From positions 275,319 through 339,318 of the forward strand of contig NZ_FRDH01000004.1 of the NCBI RefSeq assembly GCF_900143205.1: a stretch of 64,000 nt of DNA. Reading direction: 5' to 3'. The position numbers and the translations under genes are program-made. The notes below the pieces were generated by a model that did no database searches, had not been told where the DNA came from, and saw nothing but the letters and a program-made list of their open reading frames with translations. Positions 9,204-18,389 of the stretch are shown here, piece after piece (the stretch's first letter is position 1; each line of letters starts with the position of its first letter). This DNA comes from Butyrivibrio hungatei DSM 14810 (GTDB taxonomy: Bacteria > Bacillota > Clostridia > Lachnospirales > Lachnospiraceae).

Positions 9204-10670
9204 TTAATTGTCTTGTTGCATATCTGTAAGCTTGTTAGCCTGCTGGAATATCTGAAGAAGTATCTCTTTAAATTCATCGAACTTGGCAACAGCTTCATCA
9301 GATTCTCTGACACCTTCATTAGATAGTGAAGCAACTTCCTGACTGGTTGCAGAAAGATTGGAGATACTGTCGTTGATCTCGGTAGTGGAAGCGGCAATAG
9401 ACTTCATACCTTCTCCGATCTCTGTAAAGCGAGAGAGCATATCGCTGACATTTTCGTTGATACTATCAAAGTTCTCACCTACAGATGCGATCATTTCATT
9501 CTGCTCAGATACGGAAGCAACTGTTTCATCAATACTTGCCATAGCTTTCTGAACATCTTCATTAAGCTCATTTATGATATTTGTGATCTCTGTAGAAGCA
9601 GTATTGGTCTGAGCTGCAAGCTCTCGTACGTCGTTAGCAACAACGGCAAAACCTTTACCTGCTTCGCCAGCTCTTGCAGCCTCAATGCTGGCATTAAGAG
9701 CCAGAAGATTGGTCTGCTTTGATATGGACATGATGGTTCCAACAATTTTTTGAACATCAGAAACTTTATTGATAACTGCCTGAGTTGCGTCTACAGTAAC
9801 CTGACTTTGATCAGCAACAGCAGCTGATTTTTCTTTCAGATTATCGATAACAGCTACACCTTCACGGACTGCGTTCTGAGTATTATCAGATGCCTGTGTC
9901 ATGTCTTTTCTATGCTGCTCAGTAGTAGCTGTCTCTTCCTGAATTTGCTGAACTCTTTCAGCCTGAGTTACTGCAGATTGAGCGGTTGTTTCCATGCTTG
10001 TGGCAATTTCTTGCATTCCTCTGTGCTGCGCCTCGATGATCTGCTGGAGATCATGCATATTTTCCTGAGAATTATTAAAGAGTTCAGTAATCTTATTGGC
10101 TATGTTTGCCATGTTATTTCCGGTTTCCAGACTCTTTTCGGCATCACTTGTAATACGTTCGTTGTTTTCATCATTGAACTTGGTTAAAAGAGTTACCGTA
10201 GCAAGACACGCAATGAAAGCAAGACCAAGTGTAAGGGCAGCAAGGCCATGCATAAGGTCCAGTGATCCATTGATCACGTAATATTTTATACAAGTAATGA
10301 TATAAGAAATAATGATGGCACCAATGCCTGCTTTACACAGTCTGACGTTAAGATAGATTATGCTGCATATAAGTATTGGAAGCCCAAAAGCAAAGAATAT
10401 TATATTATCTTCAAATATCAGGAGGAAAAAGTAAAATACGGTTGATCCTCCCATGATAAGAATAGATCCGAGCTTTTCTTCTGCGTGTCTGAATTTACCA
10501 GTCATTATCATTGCATTTCCTGCCAGAACACCTACCAGGATACCTAAATTAGAAATAGTAGCACCGTTTTGCATGAATTTTGAGATTGTGATCAAAATGC
10601 CACTGATGAGGATCACTATACATACGTTAAAAGAATTATTATTTGCACGACGGTATTGTTCAGGACTCAT
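9204..10670 (-). CDS. Methyl-accepting chemotaxis protein with polytopic N-terminus
   Basis: 488-residue chemoreceptor. The first 165 residues contain about six hydrophobic helices with very short loops and no extracellular sensor domain, so it probably senses something in or at the membrane. The rest is the cytoplasmic signalling domain, with the conserved hairpin tip [33 protein letters not shown] that contacts CheW and CheA. There is no clear HAMP domain between the two. Start at the ATG of 10668-10670 with AAAAGGAG upstream. Monocistronic; divergent from the next chemoreceptor. Confidence 0.92.
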   Translation of the reverse strand: MSPEQYRRANNNSFNVCIVILISGILITISKFMQNGATISNLGILVGVLAGNAMIMTGKFRHAEEKLGSILIMGGSTVFYFFLLIFEDNIIFFAFGLPILICSIIYLNVRLCKAGIGAIIISYIITCIKYYVINGSLDLMHGLAALTLGLAFIACLATVTLLTKFNDENNERITSDAEKSLETGNNMANIANKITELFNNSQENMHDLQQIIEAQHRGMQEIATSMETTAQSAVTQAERVQQIQEETATTEQHRKDMTQASDNTQNAVREGVAVIDNLKEKSAAVADQSQVTVDATQAVINKVSDVQKIVGTIMSISKQTNLLALNASIEAARAGEAGKGFAVVANDVRELAAQTNTASTEITNIINELNEDVQKAMASIDETVASVSEQNEMIASVGENFDSINENVSDMLSRFTEIGEGMKSIAASTTEINDSISNLSATSQEVASLSNEGVRESDEAVAKFDEFKEILLQIFQQANKLTDMQQDN

Positions 10671-10768
10671 ATATAATCTCCTTTTCTTAGTATGATTTTC
10701 ACCATAAATGTAAACTTATAATAACATACAGAATTGAGCAATTAAACACATTACCGGTTAAAAAGAAA

Positions 10769-10822
10769 TAAAAAAACGATAAAGTTTTGGGCTGTGTACA
10801 TGGTAAGTTTAATCGTTTTTTA
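10769..10822. other. Imperfect inverted repeat between divergent chemoreceptor genes
   Basis: AAAAAACGAT at the left is the exact complement of ATCGTTTTTT at the right, with further partial pairing inward (AAAGTTT against AAGTTTA). It lies in the 233-base gap between the two divergent chemoreceptor genes and could be a shared operator or a structured leader. Nothing else clear was seen in this gap. Confidence 0.35.
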
Positions 10823-10903
10823 AGAATAGAATATTACTAAATAATGTACAATTGTAATAGAGAACGTTATTACCTTCTCTTATTAAACTAAAGGGGTGAA
10901 TTC

Positions 10904-12973
10904 ATGAAAAAATTAAGTTTACGTGTTAAGATGCTTATCTGTATACTTCCGGTTATGGCAGTAGCAATGATAGTTCTTACGTATGTAGCTGCTTCCTTGC
11001 TTAGCGATAATCTCCAGGAGACTAATACTGATAATATGTATCAGAATGTAAATGCTGATGCGACTGCAATAGATACCAAGTTGGAGATTGTGAGGACAAC
11101 GGCAACTAACATTGCGGAAATGGTCTCAACTTCATATCAATTTGTTGATATTGATAATTATAAAGGAACTCTATCCAAGATCATCAGTGATAATGACAGT
11201 GTTTTAGGATCTGGTATCTGGTTTGAACCTTATGTTTTTGATTCTGCTGAAAAGTACATGGGACCATATTGGTACAAAGATGGAAACACAATAGTTGAGA
11301 CCTGGGATTACAGTAATGCAGAATACGACTATTTTAATGAAGAATATTATACCAATGCCAAAAACCTCAAGAAGGGTGAGGCATCTATAACAGATCCATA
11401 TTATGATGAGACGTCAGGTATGGTTATGTCCAGCTGCTCAGCACCTATATATGATGGTGATAAGTTTGTGGGATGCGTTACAGTTGATATGAAGCTTGAA
11501 GAAGTGCAGAACATGGTTTCAAACATCAAGATCGGCAAAACAGGAAAGGCTATTCTCCTTGCTTCTGATGGAACTTATATCTACACTGAGGATCTTGATA
11601 AGGTTTCAAATTCAGTAAAGATGCAGGAAGATCCTAACTCTGCACTAGCTGTCATGGGGGCTGAGATTGTTCAAAAGTCTTCTGATACTCCTATGATGGG
11701 AGCGGCATTTGATCCTGATGGAACGATTCTTTTAACATACAAGAATGTACCTCAGGTCAACTGGAAGATGATAATAGCTATGGATCTAGATGAGATAGAA
11801 GAGCCGACTGTTATGGCAGTCAGAATGCTGGTGATTCTTGCTATAGTCGCCCTTTTGATTGGAGCCGTTATCATCTGGTTATTTGTTCTTAATATCAGTA
11901 AGAGCATTAATAACGTAAAGGCTTTCGCTGGAGTTTTGGCAAGTGGAGACTTTACAGTCGATAAGATGATCAATAAAAGAGGTGACGAGCTTGGTCAGAT
12001 GAGTGAGTCGCTCAATAATATGTATGAGAGTAACAGAGAAGTTATCAGCAGGATTTCAGATGGTTCGGTTCAGGTAAGTGAAACTTCTTCGGGACTTGCT
12101 AATATGGCAAATGAATTGTCAGATCAGTTTGGCAGTATCAGGGATAATATGTCCGGTGTTAATGATGCTATGATGGCTTCCGGCGCAGCAACAGAACAGG
12201 TAAACGCATCAGTTGAAGAAGTAAATGCGTCTGTTCAGCAGCTTGCTTCCGAGACAGAGTCATCAAGTTCAGAAGCTGCAGATATAAAGGAAAGAGCAAA
12301 AGAAATTGAGAAAAAGAGCCATGATGCATATGAAAATGCTCTTAGTATTGCAGAACAGAGACGGGCTGATCTTGAAGATGCAAACGAAAAAGCAAAGGTA
12401 GTAGATCAGATAGGAAGTCTTGCAGATACGATCGCTGAGATTGCTGATCAGATCAATCTTCTTTCACTTAATGCCAGCATTGAGGCAGCAAGAGCAGGAG
12501 ATGCAGGTAAAGGATTTGCAGTAGTTGCTTCTGAGATCAATAAGCTTGCAAGTGGCACTTCTGAAGCGGTTGATCAGATAAGAGATACGATCGAAGGAGT
12601 ACAGGAAGCTTTTGGAACTCTTTCAGGAGCATCAGATGAACTTCTTGGATTTATCAAGGAAACAGCTATTCCTGATTATGATAACTTTGTAAATGTAGCC
12701 AAGCAGTATGGTTCAGATGCAGACTCCTTTGGAGTGTCATCTGAGAAAATCGCAAGTATGGCTGAAAATATCCGCTCTGCAATGGATGAAGTATCTAAGG
12801 CTATCCAGAATATTGCTGAGTCAACCCAGGATACAGCTGATCTTTCAAGTAGAGTAAACGATTCTGTTCTGGCAGCTTCGGATGTTGTATCTAATGTAAA
12901 TGATATGACAACCAAGCAGGAAGATATTGCTAATACACTTGGTGAGATCGTAGGTAAGTTCAAACTTAAATAA
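10904..12973 (+). CDS. Methyl-accepting chemotaxis protein with dCache-type sensor
   Basis: 689-residue transmembrane chemoreceptor. TM1 is at about residues 9-31. A periplasm-facing dCache_1-like double PAS sensor follows (about 35-300; [45 protein letters not shown] are typical of the distal PAS). TM2 is at about 307-330, HAMP about 332-385, then the signalling domain with tip [33 protein letters not shown]. This class often binds amino acids or other small solutes through the first PAS; the ligand cannot be told here. AAAGGGGTG ribosome site. Monocistronic with its own terminator. Confidence 0.93.
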   Translation: MKKLSLRVKMLICILPVMAVAMIVLTYVAASLLSDNLQETNTDNMYQNVNADATAIDTKLEIVRTTATNIAEMVSTSYQFVDIDNYKGTLSKIISDNDSVLGSGIWFEPYVFDSAEKYMGPYWYKDGNTIVETWDYSNAEYDYFNEEYYTNAKNLKKGEASITDPYYDETSGMVMSSCSAPIYDGDKFVGCVTVDMKLEEVQNMVSNIKIGKTGKAILLASDGTYIYTEDLDKVSNSVKMQEDPNSALAVMGAEIVQKSSDTPMMGAAFDPDGTILLTYKNVPQVNWKMIIAMDLDEIEEPTVMAVRMLVILAIVALLIGAVIIWLFVLNISKSINNVKAFAGVLASGDFTVDKMINKRGDELGQMSESLNNMYESNREVISRISDGSVQVSETSSGLANMANELSDQFGSIRDNMSGVNDAMMASGAATEQVNASVEEVNASVQQLASETESSSSEAADIKERAKEIEKKSHDAYENALSIAEQRRADLEDANEKAKVVDQIGSLADTIAEIADQINLLSLNASIEAARAGDAGKGFAVVASEINKLASGTSEAVDQIRDTIEGVQEAFGTLSGASDELLGFIKETAIPDYDNFVNVAKQYGSDADSFGVSSEKIASMAENIRSAMDEVSKAIQNIAESTQDTADLSSRVNDSVLAASDVVSNVNDMTTKQEDIANTLGEIVGKFKLK

Positions 12974-12997
12974 TAATTAGTTTCATATGAATAAAAG

Positions 12998-13042
12998 AAA
13001 GCTTGCGGAAAATGAATATTCCGCAAGCTTTTTATTTTTTTT
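12998..13042. terminator. Terminator between convergent chemoreceptor and glgD
   Basis: Thirteen-bp stem AAAGCTTGCGGAA with its complement, followed by TTTATTTTTTTT on the plus strand and a T-rich stretch on the minus strand. Confidence 0.9.
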
Positions 13043-13050
13043 ACCCGGGA

Positions 13051-14166
13051 TCAAAGCGTGTCCTGACGTTTGATATATTGTGGCTCATTTTCAGTGCCCA
13101 TAATAGTCTTGGCGTGTATTATCTTTGCCCATTTATCTACTATGGCATTTTCAATACGGATACCAGCTTCGATCTCTGCATAAGCCATGATAATTGAGTT
13201 TTTGACGACTGCACCCTTTTTGATAGTAACACCACGGCCTATGATGGAATTTTCTACAGTTCCTTCAATGAGACAACCGTTACTGATAAAGGAATTATTG
13301 ACCTTGGCACTCTCAAAATACTGAGTAGGACAGGAGTCGGTGGTTCTTGTGTATATTGGCCAGTCAGACTTAAACATCTCGCTGGCAATGTTGTAATCCA
13401 AAAGCTCCATAGAGGCGTGGTAGTAATCCTGCAGTGATGTAAGGCTGGCAAAATAGCCCTTGTGCTGGAAGGCACGTACATCAAGCTGTTTACACATAAG
13501 GTTTAAGATATCGGCAAATGTGTAGATGGAAGACATGAAGCTTGCATCATTTACCAGCTCAATGAACAGCTCTTTTTTGAGACAATAGGTATCCATAAGG
13601 ATATTCTTGTTATTGGCTGTTCCAAGGTTCTTTTCAATTGCCTGTACACCCTTTTGCTTGTTGAGAGTGACTGTATGGCAATTCTTGAAATAATCTCTAG
13701 CATTATCAATCTTGTGATAAAGAACTGTGACTTCTGCACCTGTCTGAATATGTGTATCAAGGAGTTGCCTGAAATCCTGTTTGTAGACCATGTAGCTAGG
13801 AGTGATGATAACGTACTCCTGATGAGCTCTCTGGATGTAATCGAGGTTTTCCTTGTAAGCTAATATATCGTTGTTGTAGATAGAACGTGATGAGGTATTT
13901 TCTGTGAAAAGAAGCTGAATCTTACCTCTTTTACTGTTGATGTTGTAGTGTCTTCCTGAACCGACGTGCTCTGCAATTGATCTGGGCCTTGAGTTAAGGA
14001 ACACCTGAATACGGTTGATGTCTGAGTTACTCATGTTGGATATCGGGAAGTCGATCACACGGAATCTTCCAAGGAAAGAGAATGCTCCGATAGGGCGGTA
14101 GTCCTGAAGCCCGTCAACATGGATAGTGTTATCAGCGGAGGATACAATTCCTAATGCAGTAGCCAT
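13051..14166 (-). CDS. glgD: Glucose-1-phosphate adenylyltransferase subunit GlgD
   Basis: 371-residue GlgD, the non-catalytic or regulatory partner of GlgC in Firmicutes ADP-glucose pyrophosphorylase, first step of glycogen synthesis. It aligns with the nucleotidyltransferase fold (YRPIGAFSFLGRFRVIDFPISNMSNS) but lacks the GGxGxRL nucleotide-binding loop that GlgC has, as GlgD proteins do. The C-terminal left-handed beta-helix with hexapeptide repeats is visible (NSIIGRGVTIKKGAVVKNSI). Start ATG overlaps the glgC stop by one base (TAATG), so it is translationally coupled as the second gene of the operon. Confidence 0.93.
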   Translation of the reverse strand: MATALGIVSSADNTIHVDGLQDYRPIGAFSFLGRFRVIDFPISNMSNSDINRIQVFLNSRPRSIAEHVGSGRHYNINSKRGKIQLLFTENTSSRSIYNNDILAYKENLDYIQRAHQEYVIITPSYMVYKQDFRQLLDTHIQTGAEVTVLYHKIDNARDYFKNCHTVTLNKQKGVQAIEKNLGTANNKNILMDTYCLKKELFIELVNDASFMSSIYTFADILNLMCKQLDVRAFQHKGYFASLTSLQDYYHASMELLDYNIASEMFKSDWPIYTRTTDSCPTQYFESAKVNNSFISNGCLIEGTVENSIIGRGVTIKKGAVVKNSIIMAYAEIEAGIRIENAIVDKWAKIIHAKTIMGTENEPQYIKRQDTL

Positions 14167-15308
14167 TATTTGTTACCTCCTTTCACATTTGATGCAACAA
14201 GTATGATGTTTTCGCTGTTCTTCTGGCCGACTTTAGCTTTTTTGCCAATTCGAACATTCTCAGCAACAAGGGCTCTTGTGACAACGGCGCCTTCCTCAAT
14301 GACTGCTCCGGGCATTATGACTGAGTCGATTACCTTGGCACCTTGTTTTACTACAGCTCCTGTGAAAAGAACTGAGTTTGTAACGCTACCTTCGATCTGA
14401 ACACCCTGTGTTATGTAAGCACGCTTAACTTTGGCGTCTTTGCCTATATACTGTGGAAGAGTGGAGACATCTTCTGTGTAGATAAGCCAAGATGAGTCGT
14501 TTAGATTCAGCTCATTCTTTGGATCAAGAAGGTCCATATTTGCTTCCCAGAGAGAGTCGATGGTTCCAACATCTTTCCAGTAGCCTGAGAATTCATAGGC
14601 GAAAAGATCTTTCTTTTCATTGAGCATTCTTGGGATGATGTCCTTACCGAAGTCGTGATCGGAATTTGGATTGTTCATGTCATCCACAAGCATCTTGCGA
14701 AGGAGCTTCCAGTCGAAGATATAGATGCCCATAGACGCTAAGTTGCTCTTTGGCTTAGAAGGTTTTTCTTCGAATTCTATGATCCTTCCCTTGTGATCTG
14801 TATTCATGATTCCAAAACGGCTTGCTTCTTTCATAGGAACTCCGCGCACAGCAATAGTAGCATCCGCATTGTGCTCCTTGTGGTATGCCAGCATTTTGGA
14901 ATAATTCATTTTGTAAATGTGATCTCCAGAGAGAATTAAAAGATATTCTGGATTATAAGCATCGATAAAATCGATGTTCTGAGAAATGGCATCTGCAGTT
15001 CCTCTGTAGACATCAAGGCCTTCATCAGCCTTCTCACGAGGAGTCAGAACATATACGCCACTGTCTTTGGAATCAAGTCCCCAGCGTCCATCCTGAGCAA
15101 CATAACTATTAAGAAGAACAGATTCGTACTGGGTTAGCACACCTACGACATCAATTCCGCTGTTAGCACAGTTACTTAGTGGAAAATCTATGATACGATA
15201 TTTGCCGCCGTAGTACACAGCAGGCTTAGCAACTTTGGTGGTCAGATCTTTGAGTCTGCTACCACGGCCACCGGCTAAGATCATGGCCAGCATTTCATTT
15301 TGAGCCAT
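14166..15308 (-). CDS. glgC: Glucose-1-phosphate adenylyltransferase catalytic subunit
   Basis: 380 residues. Makes ADP-glucose from glucose 1-phosphate and ATP. The pyrophosphorylase loop [14 protein letters not shown], the [11 protein letters not shown] motif, YRGTADAI, and the active-site [10 protein letters not shown] are all present. The end is a hexapeptide-repeat beta-helix ([24 protein letters not shown]). The frame reaches a GTG at 15314, but GGGGGAG lies five bases before the ATG at 15306-15308, which is the better start. First gene of the glgCD operon, read away from a glycosyltransferase gene. Confidence 0.95.
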   Translation of the reverse strand: MAQNEMLAMILAGGRGSRLKDLTTKVAKPAVYYGGKYRIIDFPLSNCANSGIDVVGVLTQYESVLLNSYVAQDGRWGLDSKDSGVYVLTPREKADEGLDVYRGTADAISQNIDFIDAYNPEYLLILSGDHIYKMNYSKMLAYHKEHNADATIAVRGVPMKEASRFGIMNTDHKGRIIEFEEKPSKPKSNLASMGIYIFDWKLLRKMLVDDMNNPNSDHDFGKDIIPRMLNEKKDLFAYEFSGYWKDVGTIDSLWEANMDLLDPKNELNLNDSSWLIYTEDVSTLPQYIGKDAKVKRAYITQGVQIEGSVTNSVLFTGAVVKQGAKVIDSVIMPGAVIEEGAVVTRALVAENVRIGKKAKVGQKNSENIILVASNVKGGNK

Positions 15309-15359
15309 ACACACTCCCCCTTGTCCTATGGATTTATAGAAATACTACTATATTTATGA

Positions 15360-15365
15360 TATAAT
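15360..15365 (+). promoter_or_regulatory. Probable -10 element for the glycosyltransferase gene
   Basis: GATATAATAC contains a perfect TATAAT, 51 bases before the start codon. No strong -35 is seen (TAGAAA at 17-base spacing), so the promoter call is tentative. Confidence 0.45.
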
Positions 15366-15415
15366 ACAGCGTAAAAAAAAGATAGTTTAATTATCGAAAA
15401 AGTGAGGATTTAATA

Positions 15416-16333
15416 GTGCTTTCAGTAGTAATACCTGCATACAATGAAGAGGAGATTATCCCAAAAACTGCTAAGACGATCGATACTATATTGAATGATG
15501 CAGGAATAGATCATGAGCTTTTGTTTATAAATGATGGTTCCAAGGATAAAACTTGGGAGAGGATTGAAGAGCAGGCTAGCCTTATTCCTAGTGTTAAGGG
15601 CGTATGCTTTTCCAGAAACTTTGGCAAGGAGTCAGCGGTATTTGCAGGGATTGCAGAGGCAAAGGGAGACTGCTGCGTGGTAATCGACTGCGACCTTCAG
15701 CATCCACCAGAAAAGATCGTTGAGATGTACAGACTCTGGGAGCAGGGTTATGAGATAGTAGAAGGTGTCAAGACCAGTAGGGGTAGAGAGAGCGGCATGC
15801 ACAAGTTTGCTGCCAAGACTTTCTATTCAATAATGAGCGATGCTGTTGGCTTTGATATGTCTAGAGCATCTGATTTCAAGCTTCTTGATAGGAAAGCCAT
15901 CAACGTTCTGATCAATATGAATGAAAAGAACGCATTCTTTAGAGCCCTTTCTTCATGGGTTGGTTTCAAGCAGACAGAAGTTGAATATGAAGTTAGAGAA
16001 AGAGAAGCTGGTACTTCCAAGTGGAGCACAAGATCTCTTATCAAGTATGCTGTTACTAACATTACCTCTTTTACATCTGCTCCTATGCAGATAGTTACTA
16101 TAATGGGAATGTTCGTGTTTGTGTTTGGGCTACTTGTGAGCATCGAGGCTCTTGTTCAGTACTTTAGAGGAACTGCAAGAGAAGGCTTTACAACAGTTAT
16201 CATTCTTCAGTGCTTTACATGTTCTGTTATCATGATGGGACTAGGTGTTATAGGATTTTACATTTCCAAGATCTATGATGAAGTTAAGGGAAGACCTAGA
16301 TATATCATTGACAAAACAACTGATGAAAAATAA
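15416..16333 (+). CDS. Polyprenyl-phosphate glycosyltransferase, GT2 family (GtrB/DPM1-like)
   Basis: 305 residues. GT-A fold at the N-terminus starting LSVVIPAYNEEEIIPKTAKT, with INDGSKDKTW and the metal-binding VIDCDLQHPPEKIVEMY. Two membrane helices lie near the C-terminus (IVTIMGMFVFVFGLLVSI and the segment around VIMMGLGVIGFYISKIYDEV), as in GtrB and related enzymes that transfer a sugar from a nucleotide donor to undecaprenyl phosphate. The start is a GTG with GAGG eight bases upstream. Single gene. The sugar and the final acceptor cannot be deduced. Confidence 0.9.
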   Translation: MLSVVIPAYNEEEIIPKTAKTIDTILNDAGIDHELLFINDGSKDKTWERIEEQASLIPSVKGVCFSRNFGKESAVFAGIAEAKGDCCVVIDCDLQHPPEKIVEMYRLWEQGYEIVEGVKTSRGRESGMHKFAAKTFYSIMSDAVGFDMSRASDFKLLDRKAINVLINMNEKNAFFRALSSWVGFKQTEVEYEVREREAGTSKWSTRSLIKYAVTNITSFTSAPMQIVTIMGMFVFVFGLLVSIEALVQYFRGTAREGFTTVIILQCFTCSVIMMGLGVIGFYISKIYDEVKGRPRYIIDKTTDEK

Positions 16334-16432
16334 TTAGTTAACGCTATTCAATAAAAAAATATTGGTTTAAACGGGAATATAGAGTACAATATAGGTGGGA
16401 GTCTGTCTTTTTGTACAGGAAAGGAGACATAA

Positions 16433-17659
16433 ATGTTAGCTACATTAATTCCTTTGTTCGATGGTAATATGTCAGTGTGCGCCTACTCTGTTTTTGCCCG
16501 CAAAGAGAATCATTTCTTGAATCCCAATCTTGAGGGCGGCGCAAGATACGACGGAGCAGGTACTGTTCATGAGCTGGAAGTTGTCAGTAGCATGGGTGTA
16601 GCTACTCTTTCTGGCGGCAAGGAAGTATTTGTCCCCATAAATCAGTTTTCAATTTTTTCAGAGATATCCCTTCAATGTACAGTGCCTGCAAATAAGGTGG
16701 TTCTTTTGATGGATAATACCATTAAGCCCGAGGAACAGTTTATTAAGAGGGTAAAAGAGCTAAAGAGTCAGGGATACAAGCTGGCTATGAGAAAACTACC
16801 TATTATCCAGTTCGAACCTTATAGAGAGATTCTTAATAAATGTGATTATATTTTACTTAATCATTCTAAGATTGATATACAGAAGGCAAAGATATATTTC
16901 ACAGCTGTATATCCTAATATCAAGCTCTGTGCAGTAAATGTAGATACTCAGGATGAGTACGATGAGCTTACCAAAGACGGCGGCTATGACCTTTATGAAG
17001 GAAGCTTCTTCAGAATGCCGGTAAAAGAGTCTGAGACAGAAGTTAATCCTCTAAAAGTAAATTATATTGAGCTTTTAAATGTAGTTAATGATGCTGACTT
17101 TGATCTTACAGATGCAGCTGATGTTATCGGTAAGGACCCGGCTCTGGTGATCTCTCTTTTGGAGATTGTAAACAGAATGGCTCTCAATTCTGAGATTACA
17201 TCTATCAGACATGCAGCAGCTATGATGGGTCAAAAAGAGCTTAAGAGATGGATAAATACAGCTGTTACCAAGGAGCTGTGTGCTGATAAGCCTTCTGAGA
17301 TCACAAGACTTGTTATGATCAGAGCCAAATTTGCAGAGAATCTGGCAGAGCTTTATGAAATGGCAATGCAGGGACCTGAGCTCTTTATTATGGGACTTTT
17401 TTCAGCAATTGATATCATGCTTGATAAGACTATGGAAGAAGCCCTTGACATGGTAGTTGTGCCTAAGCTTGTTAGACAGGCTCTTTTGGAGAACTCAGGA
17501 GATTATTACAAGATACTTAATTTTATCAAACGCTATGAGGATGCAGATTGGATCGAAGTCTCCAGGCTTATGGTACTTGATAATATTGATATGGATAAGG
17601 TTTACGAAGCATATCTTAATGCATTAAGATGGTATAGAGATCTTATCCCAGTAACTTAA
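16433..17659 (+). CDS. HDOD domain signalling protein with degenerate EAL-like N-terminus
   Basis: 408 residues. The N-terminal half (PLFDGNMSVCAYSVFARKEN, LDMDNTIKPEEQF-type segments, QGYKLAMRKL) resembles the YuxH group, in which an EAL domain has lost its catalytic residues; no EVL/EAL metal motif is visible, so c-di-GMP hydrolysis is not expected. The second half is an HDOD domain (about residues 205-400; DAADVIGKDPALVISLLEIVN, SIRHAAAMMGQKELKRWI). Such proteins are linked to signalling and motility, but the exact role is unknown. AGGAGAC ribosome site. A GC-rich hairpin with six T follows the stop by 13 bases. Confidence 0.85.
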   Translation: MLATLIPLFDGNMSVCAYSVFARKENHFLNPNLEGGARYDGAGTVHELEVVSSMGVATLSGGKEVFVPINQFSIFSEISLQCTVPANKVVLLMDNTIKPEEQFIKRVKELKSQGYKLAMRKLPIIQFEPYREILNKCDYILLNHSKIDIQKAKIYFTAVYPNIKLCAVNVDTQDEYDELTKDGGYDLYEGSFFRMPVKESETEVNPLKVNYIELLNVVNDADFDLTDAADVIGKDPALVISLLEIVNRMALNSEITSIRHAAAMMGQKELKRWINTAVTKELCADKPSEITRLVMIRAKFAENLAELYEMAMQGPELFIMGLFSAIDIMLDKTMEEALDMVVVPKLVRQALLENSGDYYKILNFIKRYEDADWIEVSRLMVLDNIDMDKVYEAYLNALRWYRDLIPVT

Positions 17660-17672
17660 AGAGGTTATAATG

Positions 17673-17704
17673 GCCGCGCTGGAGGAATCTGGCGCGGCTT
17701 TTTT
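17673..17704 (+). terminator. Intrinsic terminator overlapping the possible 5' end of the phosphopantetheinyl transferase gene
   Basis: Stem GCCGCGC (17673-17679) with GCGCGGC (17692-17698), 12-base loop, then TTTTTT. It has all the features of a Rho-independent terminator for the HDOD gene, yet it starts three bases inside the longest reading frame of the following gene. Confidence 0.8.
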
Positions 17705-17714
17705 GGTGAAGCTA

Positions 17715-18365
17715 ATGAATGAGATATTTGGAGTAGACATCAGAATACTAGATGATAAAGAGGCCTTTGATTCCTGGTATCAGAAAATGCCTGAATATAG
17801 GAAAAAGAAGATAGACGGCATAAAGCCCATAAATGATAAAAAGCTTTCTCTTGGCGCTGGTATAGCGCTTCATAGAGCTCTTTTGGCAAATGGGATAAAA
17901 GAATATGAAGTTGGAATAGCTGAACATGGCAAGCCCTATATCCTGGGAAGAGAGGATATCTTTTTTAATCTGTCTCACTCTGGAAATATTGCAGTGTGTG
18001 CAATATCTGACAGTGAGGTTGGGGTAGATATTGAAAAAAAACGTAACTTTAGTGAGGGACTAATAAAGAAAGTCTTTGACGATAGAGAAATTCAGGATGT
18101 GGAAAGAAGCACAGAGACTATAGATGATAGAAATGAGCGTTATACAGCTCTTTGGACTATCAAGGAAAGCGTCATGAAATATTATGGTATCGGAATAGCT
18201 ATGGATCCTGCTTGTATACATGTGGATCTTGGCAAGAAAATTTCCGTAGATTGTCAGGCTTTCCCTGAGGAAAATCTTAACATTTTTTTTAATAATTATG
18301 ATGAAATAATGTTGACAATCTGCTCCAAAAATAATAACTTTAACAAAGTGATTAATTTTTTATAA
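17715..18365 (+). CDS. 4'-phosphopantetheinyl transferase (Sfp-type)
   Basis: 216 residues from the chosen start. It moves phosphopantetheine from CoA to the serine of carrier proteins. The ACPS-superfamily motifs are visible: FNLSHSGNIAVCAI, the magnesium-binding GVDIEKKR, and ALWTIKESVMKYYGIGI with the conserved WxxKE. The frame extends to an ATG at 17670 with AAAGAGG upstream, which would add MAALEESGAAFLVKL; but that stretch is a terminator hairpin and does not look like the family, whose members start near MNEIFGVDIRIL. The GGTGA before 17715 is weak, so the start stays uncertain. No carrier-protein genes lie nearby; it may serve fatty-acid or surfactant-type synthesis elsewhere. Confidence 0.87.
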   Translation: MNEIFGVDIRILDDKEAFDSWYQKMPEYRKKKIDGIKPINDKKLSLGAGIALHRALLANGIKEYEVGIAEHGKPYILGREDIFFNLSHSGNIAVCAISDSEVGVDIEKKRNFSEGLIKKVFDDREIQDVERSTETIDDRNERYTALWTIKESVMKYYGIGIAMDPACIHVDLGKKISVDCQAFPEENLNIFFNNYDEIMLTICSKNNNFNKVINFL

Positions 18366-18389
18366 CGCTTTGAAAAGGGGATAGAGTAA

